This document shows, piece after piece, positions 56,324 to 64,000 of a stretch of 64,000 nucleotides of DNA (position 1 is the stretch's first letter; every line of letters starts with the position of its first letter). This stretch comes from Halomonas lysinitropha (GTDB taxonomy: Bacteria; Pseudomonadota; Gammaproteobacteria; Pseudomonadales; Halomonadaceae). Where the stretch lies: contig NZ_CABVOU010000014.1 in assembly GCF_902500215.1 (NCBI RefSeq), positions 1-64,000 of the forward strand, in the 5' to 3' direction. A program made the position numbers and the translations under genes. Under the pieces are notes generated by a model. The model saw only the letters and a program-made list of their open reading frames with translations, was not told where the DNA came from and ran no database searches.

Positions 56324-58411
56324 ATGCCCAACAGCCATTTCAGTGATGCCGAAATCGCCGCCGCCCTCGAGGCCTGTGCCCGTGAACCGGTTCACATTCC
56401 CGGCGCCATCCAGCCGGCAGGCTGCCTGGTGAGCCTGGATACCGACCTGGAGCGGGTTCGCCAGGTCAGCGCCAATAGCGAGGCCTTCCTGGGTATCAGC
56501 GTGGCGGATGCCCTGGCCGCCGAGCCGAGGGAGGTGCTGGGCGACGAGTTGCTGGACCTCCTGGACACTGAACTGGTGAAGCAGGACAGTTCGGCCTGCG
56601 TTCTCACCGCCCAGCGCGAGGTGCGGGGCGAACGACGACGCTTCCACGCGGTGGCCTATCACAGTGGCGACGCTATCGTCGTGGAACTGGAACACCTGAT
56701 GTGCTTGGAAGGGCATCGTCTGCTGGACACGGTGAACAACTGGCTGGTGGAGGTGGGGCAGGTCGACGACATCGATACCCTTCTCGATGTTCTGACGCGA
56801 CGGGTGCAGGAGCTCACTGGCCACGAACGGGTCATGGTCTACCGTTTCGACGAGAGATGGAACGGCCAGGTGATCGCCGAGACTCGTCTGCCCGAGGCGG
56901 AGAGCTTCCTCGATCACCACTTCCCGGCCAGTGACATTCCTGCTCAGGTGCGCCGGCTCTATGACATCAACCGGGTGCGCAGCATCCCCGATGCCTCGGC
57001 GCCGGCGGTTCCCCTGGTACCGCCCTGTGGCCCCGGCGAGGCAGCGCCACTGGACATGTCGCGGGGCGTGCTGCGTGCCGTTGCGCCGATTCACCAGGAG
57101 TACCTCTTCAACATGGGCGTCGGCGCCTCGCTGTCGATAGCCATGCACGAGGAGGGCAGGCTCTGGGGCCTGCTGGCCTGTCACGGCCTGACACCCAGGC
57201 CGCTGGAGGCCGACCTGCGTGATGCCCTGTGCGCCCTGACTCAGATCGCGATGCCACGAATGATGTTGCTTCGCGCGCGCGCCGACACCCAGCTCCTTCA
57301 TGACATCCACGACAGCAACGAGATTCTCTCCGATGAGAGGGGACGCCTTCTCGGGCCGGATGGCCTGGTCCAGCGTCACGGCACCCAATGGCTAAAGCTC
57401 TTGGGTGCCAGTGGCATCGCTCTGGTCACCGGGGAAGAGAGCAGTGGTATAGGTGCCCTTCCAACCGAGGAGAATCTGGTCGCCATGGCCGAATGGCTCA
57501 GCCGTAACCAGCGTCATAACATTCTCTGGCACACCCAGGCACTGGCCACGACACCCCTCGCGCCCTGGCAGGAGGGCGACCTCTGCGGCTTGCTCGCCGT
57601 GGCCCTGCCCACCGGGTCAGCCCACTGGCTGATGCTGTTCCGCCACGAGCAGCGACAGAGCAGGCGCTGGGCCGGCAAGCCCGAGGATACCCCCATGATC
57701 CGAGACGGGCAGCTCATCCTCACGCCACGCCGTTCCTTTAGCCAGTGGCAGGATGAGGTCAGGGGGCAGAGTCGCGCCTGGCGGGATATCGAATGCCGTG
57801 CCGCCGGGGACCTGGCCAAGAACCTGGCTGTCCTGACCTCCAACCACGAGATCGCCCAGCTCAATGAAAGGCTTCACGGTGCCAATCGCAAGCTCCAGAG
57901 CCTGGCCTACAGCGACAGCCTGACCGGCATCTGGAACCGCTACCGCATGGAACAGGCGATCGACGCCGAACTCAATGCCGCCGAACGCCACGACAGACCC
58001 TTCGCCGTGCTGCTGTTCGACATCGACCACTTCAAGCACTTCAATGACACTCAGGGACATGAGGCTGGGGATGAAGTGCTGGTGACGCTTTGCAGTGTCC
58101 TGCAGAACCTCCTGCGTCCCACCGACAACCTGGGCCGTTGGGGCGGCGAAGAGTTCCTGGTGCTGGCCAGCGATTGCGACCCGGTCGGCGGCATGCATCT
58201 CGCCGAGCGACTGCGGCGGAGCACCGAGGAGCTGGATCTGGGCAAACTGGGCAGGGTGACCATCAGCATCGGCGTGGCCGCCTGGCGACCCGGCGAAAGC
58301 CGCAAGACCCTGGTCGCCCGGGCCGACCAGGCCATGTACCGAGCCAAGGAAGGGGGCCGCAACCGGGTGGAGCAGGCACCAGACAGCGCTGCAAAGGCAT
58401 TCCGCCCATGA
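56324..58411 (+). CDS. bphP: Bacteriophytochrome with GGDEF output domain
   Basis: This 695-residue photoreceptor has PAS (1-120), GAF (about 140-300), PHY (about 320-500) and GGDEF (about 525-690) regions. Biliverdin-binding Cys18 stands in the typical place before EPVHIPGAIQP; PASDIPAQ and VAPIHQEYLFNMGV are the chromophore-pocket motifs. The usual QPHG is QPAG here. The GGDEF part has RWGGEEF and an RxxD inhibitory site (RPTD), so it should make c-di-GMP under red-light control. GGAG precedes the ATG. A heme oxygenase gene for biliverdin is at 61397. Confidence 0.92.
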   Translation: MPNSHFSDAEIAAALEACAREPVHIPGAIQPAGCLVSLDTDLERVRQVSANSEAFLGISVADALAAEPREVLGDELLDLLDTELVKQDSSACVLTAQREVRGERRRFHAVAYHSGDAIVVELEHLMCLEGHRLLDTVNNWLVEVGQVDDIDTLLDVLTRRVQELTGHERVMVYRFDERWNGQVIAETRLPEAESFLDHHFPASDIPAQVRRLYDINRVRSIPDASAPAVPLVPPCGPGEAAPLDMSRGVLRAVAPIHQEYLFNMGVGASLSIAMHEEGRLWGLLACHGLTPRPLEADLRDALCALTQIAMPRMMLLRARADTQLLHDIHDSNEILSDERGRLLGPDGLVQRHGTQWLKLLGASGIALVTGEESSGIGALPTEENLVAMAEWLSRNQRHNILWHTQALATTPLAPWQEGDLCGLLAVALPTGSAHWLMLFRHEQRQSRRWAGKPEDTPMIRDGQLILTPRRSFSQWQDEVRGQSRAWRDIECRAAGDLAKNLAVLTSNHEIAQLNERLHGANRKLQSLAYSDSLTGIWNRYRMEQAIDAELNAAERHDRPFAVLLFDIDHFKHFNDTQGHEAGDEVLVTLCSVLQNLLRPTDNLGRWGGEEFLVLASDCDPVGGMHLAERLRRSTEELDLGKLGRVTISIGVAAWRPGESRKTLVARADQAMYRAKEGGRNRVEQAPDSAAKAFRP

Positions 58412-58416
58412 ACGAC

Positions 58417-58447
58417 CATGCCCCGCCGGGCTCACCGGCGGGGCATG
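58417..58447. terminator. Bidirectional terminator between bphP and ahpF
   Basis: CATGCCCCGCCGG and CCGGCGGGGCATG form a perfect 13-base stem around GCTCA between two convergent genes. Confidence 0.75.
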
Positions 58448-58468
58448 GAAGCACTGGCGGGCGCCGAG

Positions 58469-60022
58469 TCAGTGGCGAATGATGTAATCGAAGGCACCGA
58501 GGGCGGCCTTGGAGCCTTCACCCATGGCAATGACGATCTGCTTGTAGGGCACGGTGGTGACATCGCCGGCGGCGAAGATGCCCGGCACGCTGGTCATGCC
58601 ATGGGCGTCGACCACGATCTCGCCGCGCTCGGAGAGTTCGATGGGCGAATCCTGCAGCCACTCGGTATTGGGCACCAGGCCGATCTGCACGAACACTCCC
58701 TCCAGCTCGACCTTGCGGATCTCGCCGCTGGCGCGCTCCTCGAAGGTGAGACCCTTGACGCGCCTGCCATCGCCATTCACCTCGGTGGTGCGGGCGCCGA
58801 GGATGATTTCCACGTTGGAGAGGCTGTGCAGCTTCTTCTGCAGCACCGCATCGGCGCGCATCTCGTCCATGAACTCGACCAGGGTGACGTGGCCGACGAT
58901 GCCGGCCAGATCGATGGCCGCCTCGACGCCGGAGTTGCCGCCACCGATTACCGCCACGCGCTTGCCCTTGAACAGTGGGCCGTCGCAGTGGGGGCAGTAT
59001 GCCACCCCCTTGTTGCGGTACTCGGCCTCGCCGGGCACGCCCATCTCGCGCCAACGAGCGCCGGTAGCCAGCACCAGGGTCTTGCTCCTCAGACTGGCCC
59101 CGGACGTGAACTGTACCTCGTGCTCCTCACCGGGCTGGCCGGGCAGCAGCTTGACCGCCCGCTGCAGGTTCATGATGTCGACCTCATACTCCTTGACGTG
59201 CTCCTCCAGCGCCGCGGCCAGCTTGGGACCCTCGGTGTGGGGCACAGAGATGAGGTTCTCGATGGCCATGGTGTCGAGCACCTGGCCGCCGAAGCGCTCG
59301 GCGGCCACCCCGGTGCGGATCCCCTTGCGGGCGGCGTAAACGGCTGCCGCCGCGCCGGCGGGCCCACCGCCGATCATCAGGGTGTCGAAGGTCGGCTTCT
59401 CACCTAGCTTGGCGGCCTCACGCTCGGCGGCACCGGTGTCCACCTTGGCGAGGATCTGCTCCAGGCTCATGCGGCCCTGATCGAAGGGCTCGCCGTTGAG
59501 GTAGACGCTGGGCACCGACATGATCTCGCGCTGCTTCACCTCATCCTGGAACAGCGCACCGTCGATGGCGACGTGGTGGACACCCGGGTTGAGGATGGCC
59601 ATCAGGTTCAACGCCTGGACCACGTCCGGACAGTTCTGGCAGGAGAGCGAGAAGTAGGTCTCGAAGCGCATCTCACCCTCGAGGCCCTTGATCTGCTCGA
59701 CCACCTCATCCGAGGCCTTGGGCGGGTGACCGCCGACCTGCAGCAGCGCCAGCACCAGGGAGGTGAACTCGTGGCCCATGGGCAGGCCGGCGAACATCAC
59801 GCCGGTCTCCTCGCCGGGGCGATTGAGCGCGAAGGAGGGACGGCGCGCGTCCTGGCCATCGAGCTTCAGGGTGATCTTGTCGGTCAGGCCGACGATATCG
59901 GTAAGAAGGCCATGCAGCTCCTTCGACTTGGCGCCGTCATCGAGGGACGCGACGATCTCGAAGGGCTGGGTGACCTTTTCCAGATAGGCTTTGAGCTGGC
60001 TTTTCAGATTGTCGTCCAACAT
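58469..60022 (-). CDS. ahpF: AhpF, alkyl hydroperoxide reductase flavoprotein
   Basis: This 517-residue enzyme uses NADH to reduce AhpC. The N-terminal double thioredoxin-like domain has CQNC ([12 protein letters not shown]). The C-terminal reductase part has FAD site [26 protein letters not shown] redox pair, [17 protein letters not shown] and [19 protein letters not shown]. Length matches E. coli AhpF (521). ahpC lies 169 bases upstream on the same strand. Confidence 0.95.
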   Translation of the reverse strand: MLDDNLKSQLKAYLEKVTQPFEIVASLDDGAKSKELHGLLTDIVGLTDKITLKLDGQDARRPSFALNRPGEETGVMFAGLPMGHEFTSLVLALLQVGGHPPKASDEVVEQIKGLEGEMRFETYFSLSCQNCPDVVQALNLMAILNPGVHHVAIDGALFQDEVKQREIMSVPSVYLNGEPFDQGRMSLEQILAKVDTGAAEREAAKLGEKPTFDTLMIGGGPAGAAAAVYAARKGIRTGVAAERFGGQVLDTMAIENLISVPHTEGPKLAAALEEHVKEYEVDIMNLQRAVKLLPGQPGEEHEVQFTSGASLRSKTLVLATGARWREMGVPGEAEYRNKGVAYCPHCDGPLFKGKRVAVIGGGNSGVEAAIDLAGIVGHVTLVEFMDEMRADAVLQKKLHSLSNVEIILGARTTEVNGDGRRVKGLTFEERASGEIRKVELEGVFVQIGLVPNTEWLQDSPIELSERGEIVVDAHGMTSVPGIFAAGDVTTVPYKQIVIAMGEGSKAALGAFDYIIRH

Positions 60023-60125
60023 GACAGCGTCAATCCTTCATGTTCGGGTATCGGGGTGGAGGCATGAGGGGACCGGGACATCCCATGCGGGGAGGCCCAG
60101 TTCGCTCATGCTTCCGGAAATCAGG

Positions 60126-60148
60126 GCCCGGGCAGGGGATACCCGGGC
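60126..60148 (-). terminator. Hairpin between ahpC and ahpF
   Basis: GCCCGGG and CCCGGGC form a seven-base stem around a nine-base loop, 44 bases after the ahpC stop. It may let ahpC be made in excess of ahpF. Confidence 0.5.
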
Positions 60149-60191
60149 GGGGGCAGGCGTGGCCGGGACGGGCCTCGCCGGCAGGGGGCTC

Positions 60192-60755
60192 TTAGATCTT
60201 GCCGACCAGGTCCAGGGACGGGGAGAGGGTCGCTTCGCCTTCTTCCCACTTAGCCGGGCAGACTTCGTTCGGGTTGGCGCGCACGTACTGGGCGGCCTTG
60301 ACCTTGCGCAACAGCTCTTCGGCGTTACGGCCGATATTGCCGGCGTTCAGCTCGATGATCTGGATCTTGCCGTCGGGATCGACCACGAAGGTACCGCGCT
60401 CGGCGACGCCATCTTCCTCGATCAGCACCTCGAAGTTGCGCGAGATGGTGTGAGTCGGATCGGCCAGCATCGGATACTGCAGTTTGTTGATGGTCTCGGA
60501 GCTGTCGTGCCACGCCTTGTGAGTGAAGTGGGTGTCGGTGGAGACGCTATAGATCTCGACGCCCAGCTTCTTGAATGCCTCATAGTTGTCTGCCAGATCG
60601 CCCAGCTCGGTGGGGCAGACGAAGGTGAAGTCGGCCGGATAGAAGAAGAAGATATTCCACTGCCCCTTCAGGCTCTCCTCGGAGACATCGATGAACTCGC
60701 CGTTGTAGTAGGCGGTGGCATTGAACGGCTTGACTTCGGTGTTCAGCAGCGACAT
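60192..60755 (-). CDS. ahpC: AhpC, peroxiredoxin
   Basis: This 187-residue typical two-cysteine peroxiredoxin reduces peroxides and peroxynitrite. The peroxidatic site is [17 protein letters not shown] and the resolving cysteine is in [15 protein letters not shown]. Start and length match E. coli AhpC (187). AAGGAG precedes the ATG. Peroxynitrite removal would suit a denitrifier. Confidence 0.96.
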   Translation of the reverse strand: MSLLNTEVKPFNATAYYNGEFIDVSEESLKGQWNIFFFYPADFTFVCPTELGDLADNYEAFKKLGVEIYSVSTDTHFTHKAWHDSSETINKLQYPMLADPTHTISRNFEVLIEEDGVAERGTFVVDPDGKIQIIELNAGNIGRNAEELLRKVKAAQYVRANPNEVCPAKWEEGEATLSPSLDLVGKI

Positions 60756-60892
60756 TCGGTAGTGCTCCTTTCGACTTTCGTTGAATACGTGGCGGCGATA
60801 CGAGGCGCATGATAGCCCGCATCACTCGATAGCGTAAATTGAATGGCGCCATCACCCTGATAATTCAACCCTATGGAGATGACGATTCAGCG

Positions 60893-61285
60893 TCAGCCGA
60901 TGCTCACCGCCTCGCCCTGACGATCGAAGGCCAGGAACTGGGAAATGTTGCCCATCTTGAGCGACTCCACCATGCGGTTGAGGTGCTGCTCGGCCTGGGC
61001 CTGGGCGTCCTCACCGGCCAGGGCTGCCACGAAGACGATGTCCCAGTCGGCCCCGGTCTCCCGGGATTCCGCCACCAGCGCGGCCATGTCGGACAGCGTC
61101 TCGGGAGCCTTGTCGACGCAGACCACCGGCGTCAGCACGCCGCCCTCGCCCTGCTCGAAGCGACGCCGCTGCACCTCGTTGGGATGGTCCGGCAGTTCGG
61201 CGCGGGTGAAGACGAACAGCAGGCGCTGCGGCTCTGGCTGGGAACGTGCTTCGTCCAGCAGGTCGGCAAAACAGGAAATGGCCAC
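60893..61285 (-). CDS. Conserved protein of unknown function
   Basis: This 130-residue soluble protein has conserved-looking runs QPQRLLFVF-like (SQPEPQRLLFVFTRAELPD), FEQGEGGVLTPVVCVDK and WDIVFVAALAG. I recall similar proteins carrying a 'ribonucleotide reductase subunit alpha' label, but no reductase motif is visible and length is far too short. It starts with GGAGGAG before the ATG and lies between ahpC and a divergent heme oxygenase gene. Confidence 0.65.
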   Translation of the reverse strand: MAISCFADLLDEARSQPEPQRLLFVFTRAELPDHPNEVQRRRFEQGEGGVLTPVVCVDKAPETLSDMAALVAESRETGADWDIVFVAALAGEDAQAQAEQHLNRMVESLKMGNISQFLAFDRQGEAVSIG

Positions 61286-61396
61286 GGGTACTCCTCCGGA
61301 TCGGGATGATATCGTGGCGGCAGCGTAACGGGCCGGCTCCGCTTCGGAAAGGGGTATTCTCGGCCCATGCGACCCAGATCACGTTCCGGAGCGCCG

Positions 61397-61987
61397 ATGC
61401 CCCCCCCTACCCCACCGCTGGCCCGTCAGCTGCGTGATGCCACCCGAGAAGCACACCGCGCGCTGGACCACCATCCGGCCCTGCAGCGCCTGCTCGCCGC
61501 GAGACTGACGCGGGAGGACTATGCCGCCTCGCTGCTGGCCCTGTATCCCGCCCATGCGGCGCTGGAGACCGCGGTCTGCGAGGAGATCGAGCGGCTCGGC
61601 CTGGGGCTCGAGATGCCGCGGCGTCTGGCGCGCCTCGCCGATGACCTCGGCAGCCTCGGCCTGACCCCGCAGGCGGCTGCCGTCAATGCCCTGTATCCCC
61701 CGGGTTCTGTCGCCACCCTGGTGGGCCGGCTCTATGTGCTGGAGGGCTCACGCCTGGGAGGGCGGGTAATCGCGGAGCGCCTGCGCCGCACCCTGGGCCC
61801 CGAGGTGCCGCACGCCTTCTTCTCCCTGGACATGGCCCCCGGGGAGTGGCTGCGGCGACTGGCCGAACTCGAGGCGCTCTGCCCACACGACGACCGGGAC
61901 GCCGCCGAAGCGGGCGCCCACGAGGCATTCGCCCGATTCCGCTACCACCTGGACACCCGTTTCCAACTGCTGCAGCCCCATGGCTAG
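61397..61987 (+). CDS. bphO: Biliverdin-producing heme oxygenase
   Basis: This 196-residue protein has the heme oxygenase fold with the proximal histidine in LRDATREAHRALDHHPAL and the distal helix pattern YVLEGSRLGGRVIAERL. It splits heme to biliverdin, the chromophore of the phytochrome encoded 3 kb away, which favours a bphO role over iron scavenging. The ATG at 61397 starts the family-like region; a longer frame from 61367 has no support. Confidence 0.82.
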   Translation: MPPPTPPLARQLRDATREAHRALDHHPALQRLLAARLTREDYAASLLALYPAHAALETAVCEEIERLGLGLEMPRRLARLADDLGSLGLTPQAAAVNALYPPGSVATLVGRLYVLEGSRLGGRVIAERLRRTLGPEVPHAFFSLDMAPGEWLRRLAELEALCPHDDRDAAEAGAHEAFARFRYHLDTRFQLLQPHG

Positions 61988-62089
61988 CGGGACACCATCG
62001 CCGAGCGCAGACGAAGTTCCAGGCATCGCTCATAGAGCCCTTGGCGACCAGGGGCCCTCTCTTCTGGCCCAGATGGCTGACCCCGCAGC

Positions 62090-62968
62090 TCAGTGTCTGT
62101 CCCGCTCCAGGACACCGATGACCTCCGGCACGGATAGCCCCTGATCCTCGATGGCGGCGTAGAGATCGCGAACGCCCGTCGCCACGCCACGCGCTACGCC
62201 GAGTTCGTCGGTCATGGCGTGGTAGTAGCCGATATCCTTGCTGGCGTTGGCCACGCTGAAGCGGAAGCCCGAGGGGTCGCCGCGCTCGATATAGGGCCTC
62301 AGGCGCTCGAGGATGACACCGCCCCCGCCGCCCTTGCCGAGCACCTCGAGCAGGGCCGTGTCGTCGATGCCGGCACGACGCGAGGCCGCCGTGGCCTCCG
62401 CGAGTACCGCCGAGAATCCCAGGGAGACATAGTTGTGCAGCAATTTGAGGGTATGCCCGGCTCCGACGCCTCCCGCATGGGCGATGTTCTCGGCAAAGTC
62501 CTCTAGCAGGGGTTTCACCTCGGCGAGCAGGTCCGCGGGGGCGCCGACGATCAGATTGAGGCGCCCCTCCTCGGCTTCCTTCGGGGTACGGGTCATGGCC
62601 GCATCCATGAAGCGCCCACCGGCCTCGCTGACGCGCTGCGCGACACGCTCGGTGGAACTGGGCAGGGCCGTGGAACAGTCGATCACGAGACTCCCCGGGG
62701 CCAGCCCCTCCAGGACACCCCCCGGCTGGAAGAGGACCGCCTCCACCTGGGGGGAGCCGGTGACGCAGAGCAGGATCACGTCAGCGTCCTCGGCGACCTC
62801 GCACCCCGACGCCTTCGCCACCGCTCCGGCATCCAGCAGGTCATCCACCGGCTGATTGCCGGGATGCTCGAGGAAACACAGCCGGTGGCCGCCCTTGAGA
62901 ATATTGCGGGCGATGCCGTGGCCCATCAGGCCCAGGCCTACCATGCCGACACGAAAGGTATGACTCAT
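62090..62968 (-). CDS. 3-Hydroxyisobutyrate-dehydrogenase-family oxidoreductase
   Basis: This 292-residue NAD(P)-dependent beta-hydroxyacid dehydrogenase has the Rossmann start VGMVGLGLMGHGIARNIL, the substrate loop DCSTALPSSTERVA, MDAAMTRTPKEAEEGRLNLI, GGVGAGHTLKLLHNYVSLG with the catalytic lysine, and VANASKDIGYYH. Possible substrates include 3-hydroxyisobutyrate, tartronate semialdehyde and D-glycerate relatives. It follows an aldehyde dehydrogenase on the same strand, so both may form a small catabolic operon. Confidence 0.85.
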   Translation of the reverse strand: MSHTFRVGMVGLGLMGHGIARNILKGGHRLCFLEHPGNQPVDDLLDAGAVAKASGCEVAEDADVILLCVTGSPQVEAVLFQPGGVLEGLAPGSLVIDCSTALPSSTERVAQRVSEAGGRFMDAAMTRTPKEAEEGRLNLIVGAPADLLAEVKPLLEDFAENIAHAGGVGAGHTLKLLHNYVSLGFSAVLAEATAASRRAGIDDTALLEVLGKGGGGGVILERLRPYIERGDPSGFRFSVANASKDIGYYHAMTDELGVARGVATGVRDLYAAIEDQGLSVPEVIGVLERDRH

Positions 62969-63003
62969 CAGCTTGCTCCAGAATGGGTGGGATGATCCCG
63001 GTC

Positions 63004-64000
63004 TCAGCCGTGGCGGATGGCGACCGTCTTGATGCGGGTATAGCTTCTCAGGCCCTCGAAGCCCTTCTCGCGGCCATGGCCGGAGCGACCGACACCCCCG
63101 AAGGGCAACTCGATCCCGCCCGCCGCCCCGTAGTTGTTGATGAAGACCTGGCCGCTGCGAATGCCCTTGGCGAGCCGTAACTGCCGTCCACCGTCACGCG
63201 TCCAGATGCCGGCGCATAACCCAAAGTCGGTAGCATTGGCCAAGGCCAGCGCCTCGGCTTCATCGTCGAAGACCTGCACCGCCAGTACGGGCCCGAACAG
63301 CTCTTCTTGCAGCACCTCATGACCCTCGGGGATGTCGGTCAGCAGTTGGGGGGTCACGTAGTACCCCCCAGCCGGTGCTCCTTCCGCCATTCGCCCGTGG
63401 GCCAGAGTGCGAATGCCGTCGTCGCGGGCTGCTTCCAGGCGAGCCTCCAGCCTGGCCTTCTGTCGTGCATTGATCAGCGGGCCGCAGTCAGCGTCCGCTT
63501 CGCCGGCATCGCAGCGCAGGGTCTCGAACCGTTCGGCCAGCCGCTCCAGCACCTTATCGGCAATGTCGCGCTGCACCAGCAGGCGACTCCCCGCGGAGCA
63601 GGTCTGGCCGGCGTTCTGGATGATGCCGCGCACCACGAAGGGTAGCGCCGCCTCCAGGTCCGCATCGGCGAAGAGAAGCTGCGGGGACTTGCCGCCCAGC
63701 TCCATGGTCACCGGGACGTGATGTGTCGCCGCAGCCTGAGCCACCAGGGTGCCGGTCTCCGGCGAGCCGGTGAAAGAGAGGTGATCGATATGCGGGTGTG
63801 CCGCCAGGGCGGCCCCCGCCTCTCGACCCAGACCGGGCACAACATTGAGCACTCCCGCCGGCAAACCGTGCTCCACGGCCAGCTCGGCGAGGCGCAGCAC
63901 GCTCAGGCAGGCGTCCTCGGCGGGTTTGAGCACCACGGCATTACCGGCCGCCAGTGCCGCGGCGACGCAGCGGCCGAAGATCTGGGCGGGGTAGTTCCAG
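63004..64000 (-). CDS. NAD(P)-dependent aldehyde dehydrogenase, truncated by the window edge
   Basis: The reading frame is open at the right edge, so the N-terminal ~150 residues are missing. Visible are WNYPAQIFGRCVAAALAAGN (NAD-binding entrance), VLKPAEDACLSVLRLAEL, LSFTGSPETGTLVAQAA, the catalytic glutamate in MELGGKSPQLLFADADLE, and the active cysteine in NAGQTCSAGSRLLV. The C-terminus ends with GLRSYTRIKTVAIRHG. It is a broad-specificity aldehyde dehydrogenase; the paired dehydrogenase downstream suggests alcohol or semialdehyde oxidation. Confidence 0.9.
   Translation of the reverse strand, partial: WNYPAQIFGRCVAAALAAGNAVVLKPAEDACLSVLRLAELAVEHGLPAGVLNVVPGLGREAGAALAAHPHIDHLSFTGSPETGTLVAQAAATHHVPVTMELGGKSPQLLFADADLEAALPFVVRGIIQNAGQTCSAGSRLLVQRDIADKVLERLAERFETLRCDAGEADADCGPLINARQKARLEARLEAARDDGIRTLAHGRMAEGAPAGGYYVTPQLLTDIPEGHEVLQEELFGPVLAVQVFDDEAEALALANATDFGLCAGIWTRDGGRQLRLAKGIRSGQVFINNYGAAGGIELPFGGVGRSGHGREKGFEGLRSYTRIKTVAIRHG

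Overview
This looks like a chromosomal segment of a high-GC gammaproteobacterium able to denitrify, most like the Halomonadaceae (Halomonas or Billgrantia). That placement is inference from protein flavour, GC content and gene order. I saw no rRNA, tRNA, CRISPR array, phage or insertion sequence. Most genes belong to anaerobic, nitrogen-oxide, sulfur or redox-stress metabolism.

Left part (1-18.5 kb). A class III ribonucleotide reductase has its glycyl-radical domain in a separate small gene. An FNR-type box then precedes a sulfur/redox cluster: periplasmic rhodanese, DsrE-like protein, small DUF2892 membrane protein, octaheme tetrathionate-reductase-like cytochrome and cytochrome b. A cysteine desulfurase, a trans-sulfuration-family enzyme, thioredoxin, thioredoxin reductase and a class II glutamine amidotransferase follow. 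Next is a small operon (secreted protein, lone SdhB-like iron-sulfur protein, uncharacterised 152-residue protein) headed by a 23-bp palindrome matching the NsrR nitric-oxide repressor site. An RND efflux pair with its TetR regulator and a perfect operator palindrome closes this part.

Middle part (18.5-35.8 kb). NorR is divergent from a RIC-type iron-sulfur repair gene that has a perfect sigma-54 promoter and two GGT-N7-ACC NorR boxes. Hemerythrin, cytochrome c'-like and globin genes follow, so this is a nitric-oxide defence block. Next are UbiU, UbiV and UbiT (oxygen-independent ubiquinone synthesis), NrdG, the split class II ribonucleotide reductase NrdJa/NrdJb (NrdJa carries an intein at the catalytic cysteine), glutamate dehydrogenase, HemN, NnrS and NsrR.

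Right part (35.8-64 kb). A nos cluster (cytochrome c, nosRZDFYL) is followed by a nir block: cytochrome cd1 nitrite reductase, a NapC/NirT-type multiheme protein fused to a second heme domain, a cupredoxin, and a ccmFGHI cytochrome c maturation operon ending in a DNR-like regulator. A bacteriophytochrome-GGDEF protein, a divergent EAL protein and a nearby heme oxygenase suggest light-linked c-di-GMP control. AhpF/AhpC, a 3-hydroxyisobutyrate-dehydrogenase-family enzyme and a truncated aldehyde dehydrogenase finish the window.

FNR/DNR-type boxes (TGAC/T-N4-G/ATCA) stand before nrdD, the rhodanese cluster, ubiUV-nrdG, ubiT, hemN, nos, nirS and ccmF. NsrR-like sites stand before the SdhB operon, ccmF and possibly nos. 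Oxygen limitation and nitric oxide therefore probably control much of the window together.
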